Positions 61,825 to 64,000 of a stretch of DNA of 64,000 nt are shown here, one piece after another. Source of the DNA: Molanna angustata (Eukaryota > Arthropoda > Insecta > Trichoptera > Molannidae); assembly GCA_963576475.1 (NCBI GenBank), contig OY754981.1, forward strand, positions 11,840,869 through 11,904,868, written 5' to 3'. The notes beneath the pieces were generated by a model that was given only the letters and a program-made list of their open reading frames with translations, made no database searches and had not been told where the DNA came from. The position numbers and the translations under genes were made by a program. Positions within the stretch are counted from its first letter, which is position 1; every line of letters starts with the position of its first letter.

Positions 61825-62412
61825 CGCGAGTGTGTATTGTAGTTTTATTGTATCACATTATAAATATACCTTGTCAAAATAAACGACTATTTAATCTAGA
61901 GATATTTTTTTACTATAATATATTGAGAATAATAAACTACCCGTGTAAATGAAAATATATTTATGTGCTTTTTTCTTTTCTGTGTGGCATGGGTTAGAAA
62001 AGTAAACACATTTTCATAACCTAGGCCATTCCATAGTCTAGCTGATTGCACTTGAAAAGAAGATCTGAAAACTTATGTATTGTGGATGTGAATGGGATAG
62101 CTAGTGTAGCACGTTCAGCAGATCGAAGAGGTAGGTAGGGTAGGTTTGACAGGAAAACGACGTTATTTATTATATTATATTGTCGTAAATAGAGATTAAA
62201 AATAATCTTATGAAGTAATGACAGTAGGAGAATGATACGACGATCTCTTGTATTATTTCAAATTCAGAGGAAATTGAGACATGAGGTGTCCTCAATCCTT
62301 ATAATATATTTTGTCTCTAAATACGGGTGTTAGTTATAGAAATGTAGTTTGAATTTTTTGCGAAAATTTACTCACTTTCACCCGCTCATTTAAATAAAAA
62401 AAACAACAATTC
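61825..62412. other. 5' flank of the dynein gene, no promoter motif called
   Basis: Upstream of the minus-strand ATG. No convincing TATA box, and no match to the ciliary RFX X-box was seen by eye. Untranslated exons could lie here. Confidence 0.4.
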
Positions 62413-63185
62413 AAACTATTACGGCATATCCCACAATGTGGGGTAACCAGCCACAGGTGTGCGGGTGTGCATCATATTATAAAATGAAACACGACACGTG
62501 CGTGTATCCCCGCACACCAGCCTCGTCTCACTTAAAAAGGCAATACAATCAAAATGGCTGGTGAACCTCATTACTTAGTATGTGAGATGTTAATATTTGA
62601 CCTACGCCCACCTCCACCCGCTCCGTATATGGGGACTGAAAACGGCCCCTTCGCAGAACGCTAGTAACAATGACAAAGAATGCATGTCACGAATAATAGT
62701 TCTAGTAGCTCCTCTAGACTCGTGGTCTCAGCACAATTGTGCAAAAAATAACAAGAGTGTTGACCAAGGACACTCTGGAATTTCATTTTTTTTATTCAGC
62801 ATATAGAAGGGCACTGTTAGCCATGGCAAAACAATTTGAAGGCTGTAAAGTTCTTCTTAGAGACCACTGAATCCGCATGCCCAATGGGACCTTGAAGAGG
62901 CCCACGGACAGCAGCGATGAGCTCCGTTCTGTTGTAGGACACATTTGGGTGAGAGCATTCCCAGAGGATGTGCTCTGAAGTTTGGTCAGGGTGATGGCAT
63001 AACTGACATGAGGACGAGTTTACATGGCGGAATCTATGAAGGTAGCTATTAAAGCTGCCGTGTCCTGTAATGAGCTGGGATGTCCAGAAATCTGGACACA
63101 GTTCTTACAGGACACCCAAAAACGACGATAATAGATAAGAGTAGAAATACTATTCCAAACCGGTGCTACACAACAAATATTAGTA
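62413..63185 (+). mobile_element. Dispersed repeat family F, copy 5, interrupted
   Basis: 5' part 62413-62597 (GGCATATCCCACAATGTGGG, CTCGTCTCACTTAAAAAGGC) and 3' part 63105-63185 (TTACAGGACACCC, CTATTCCAAACCGGTGC) enclose unrelated sequence. Confidence 0.6.
62800..63115 (-). pseudogene. LINE fragment, R1/Jockey-like C-terminal region
   Basis: Minus strand reads SQLITGHGSFNSYLHRFRHV, then CQLCHHPDQTSEHILWECSH, the zinc-knuckle-like C-terminal pattern of R1/Jockey-type ORF2. Lies inside the family F copy. Confidence 0.65.
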
Positions 63186-63634
63186 ACGTTTTGTTTTCTG
63201 TAACCAGATTTATATTTTTTTAATTTTTCAATCAAACATTTCTTTTTTCACTATGTATTTTTAATTAACAACTTCTTTAACACTTCCTATTTCGTCACAG
63301 CAACAACTTTATCCATTAAGCCACCGATTAATCACTGTAGATGGGAAATTCAATTATGAAATGAAATAAATTACTAGATTTTCACTAACGGAGAGTCGAG
63401 CAAGTTTCACAGTCAAAGGGAAACTAATGTAATGTTCGTGATACGGTTGGAAGGGAATAGCGTATTGGTGACATCTCACAGCGGTGACTGGTCCCGACAT
63501 TGCTGCGTGCTTTATAAGTCCATACCACGGATGAGACACGACAATATTAGTTATCTATTGTAATAAGTGAAACTAGAATACATAGAGACAGCGTTTAGTG
63601 ATTACAAAATTTAAACGATTATTATGGCCCTTGG
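63186..63634. other. Upstream flank, nothing recognised
   Basis: No coding homology or repeat pair supported. Confidence 0.4.
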
Positions 63635-63965
63635 ATACCAAGGATATACGGATGTACACAAATATGCACATTAAATTACCTTATAATGTATGAAACACGA
63701 AAAAATATTGTGTATCACCAAATCTGTGATATACAATATTTTTTCGTGACAAAAGGTAAAAATAAGAGTTTTTTTTTAATGGCAACAATCTTACTTAATT
63801 AAAATATAAAAATAATACTTAAACTCAGCTGGTAGATTTTCATATTCTCTTTCGATTGAAGTTTGTGGTTTTTTAGTTACTAACAATAAAAAAATAAAAA
63901 AGGGTTTTTATTAAAATTAATTTTACAAGAAAAGCATTAAACAAATTCGAATTTCAAATAACTTA
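63635..63965. repeat. Dispersed repeat family I, copy 2
   Basis: Direct match to 6655-6985. The hairpin is better preserved here: CACGAAAAAATATTGTGTAT and its complement around 63698-63750. Confidence 0.65.
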
Positions 63966-64000
63966 AAAAAAACTTTTCTTTATTTCGAGGCAACCGTTTC

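Noticed and set aside
333..61824. Cytoplasmic dynein, or the DNAH5/8 gamma-type outer-arm chain
   Set aside because: Tail, linker and stalk-tip sequences follow the ciliary beta-chain (DNAH9/11/17) pattern throughout, including the N-terminal [11 protein letters not shown] box and the [12 protein letters not shown] tip.
61983..62000. Possible RFX X-box upstream of the start codon (GTGGCATGGGTTAG)
   Set aside because: Half-sites do not fit the X-box consensus well enough to call.

Overview
The window is animal nuclear DNA, most likely from an insect. It is AT-rich, one gene is broken into many small exons with GT-AG introns, and the introns are packed with non-LTR retrotransposon pieces, tRNA-derived SINEs, foldback/TIR DNA transposons and minisatellites. 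There is no operon, ribosome-binding site, phage or CRISPR structure. The exact insect lineage cannot be fixed from the sequence.

One host gene fills the window, on the minus strand. It is an axonemal outer-arm dynein beta heavy chain of the DNAH9/DNAH11/DNAH17 (ciliary beta chain; Drosophila Dhc93AB-like) group. I could join 53 coding exons from an ATG at 61824 down to 333. Every splice phase matches its neighbour and no frame is broken. Together they encode about 3,688 residues: tail (exons 1-19), linker (20-26), AAA1 (26-30, GPAGTGKT and CFDEFNR), AAA2 (31, GNAGTGKT), AAA3 (33-36, GTAGCGKT), AAA4 (37-41, GVGGSGKQ), stalk and microtubule-binding tip (42-47) and AAA5 (48-53). AAA6 and the C-terminal domain, roughly the last 750-800 residues, lie beyond position 1. 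A 30-base candidate micro-exon (31195-31224) sits between exons 21 and 22, and intron 3 has a GC donor.

Layout by region. 61825-64000 is 5' flank with repeat relics. 51-61 kb holds two introns of about 5 kb each, with a tandem 1.1-kb duplication, TG repeats, an 18-bp minisatellite, a 53-bp array and an inverted LINE copy. 41-51 kb holds tail exons, a full long-TIR element, a hAT-like element and a minisatellite grown from the exon-5 splice donor. 27-41 kb holds tail, linker and early motor exons with five GGGGGGCAAG hairpin MITEs, a perfect 188-bp palindrome and a hAT relic. 9-27 kb holds the AAA1-AAA4 and stalk exons, with a triple-nested insertion at 13.2-14.7 kb and a TTAA-flanked element at 20.8-21.4 kb. 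0-9 kb holds the stalk tip and AAA5 exons, with a 40-bp satellite, a 105-bp array and nested LINE fragments.

The protein would act in cilia or flagella; in insects that usually means sperm tails and mechanosensory neurons. No second intact host gene and no previously undescribed molecular system was found. The most unusual content is genomic: splice-site-derived minisatellites, a SINE-tail satellite, and nested transposons whose target-site duplications can be read directly.
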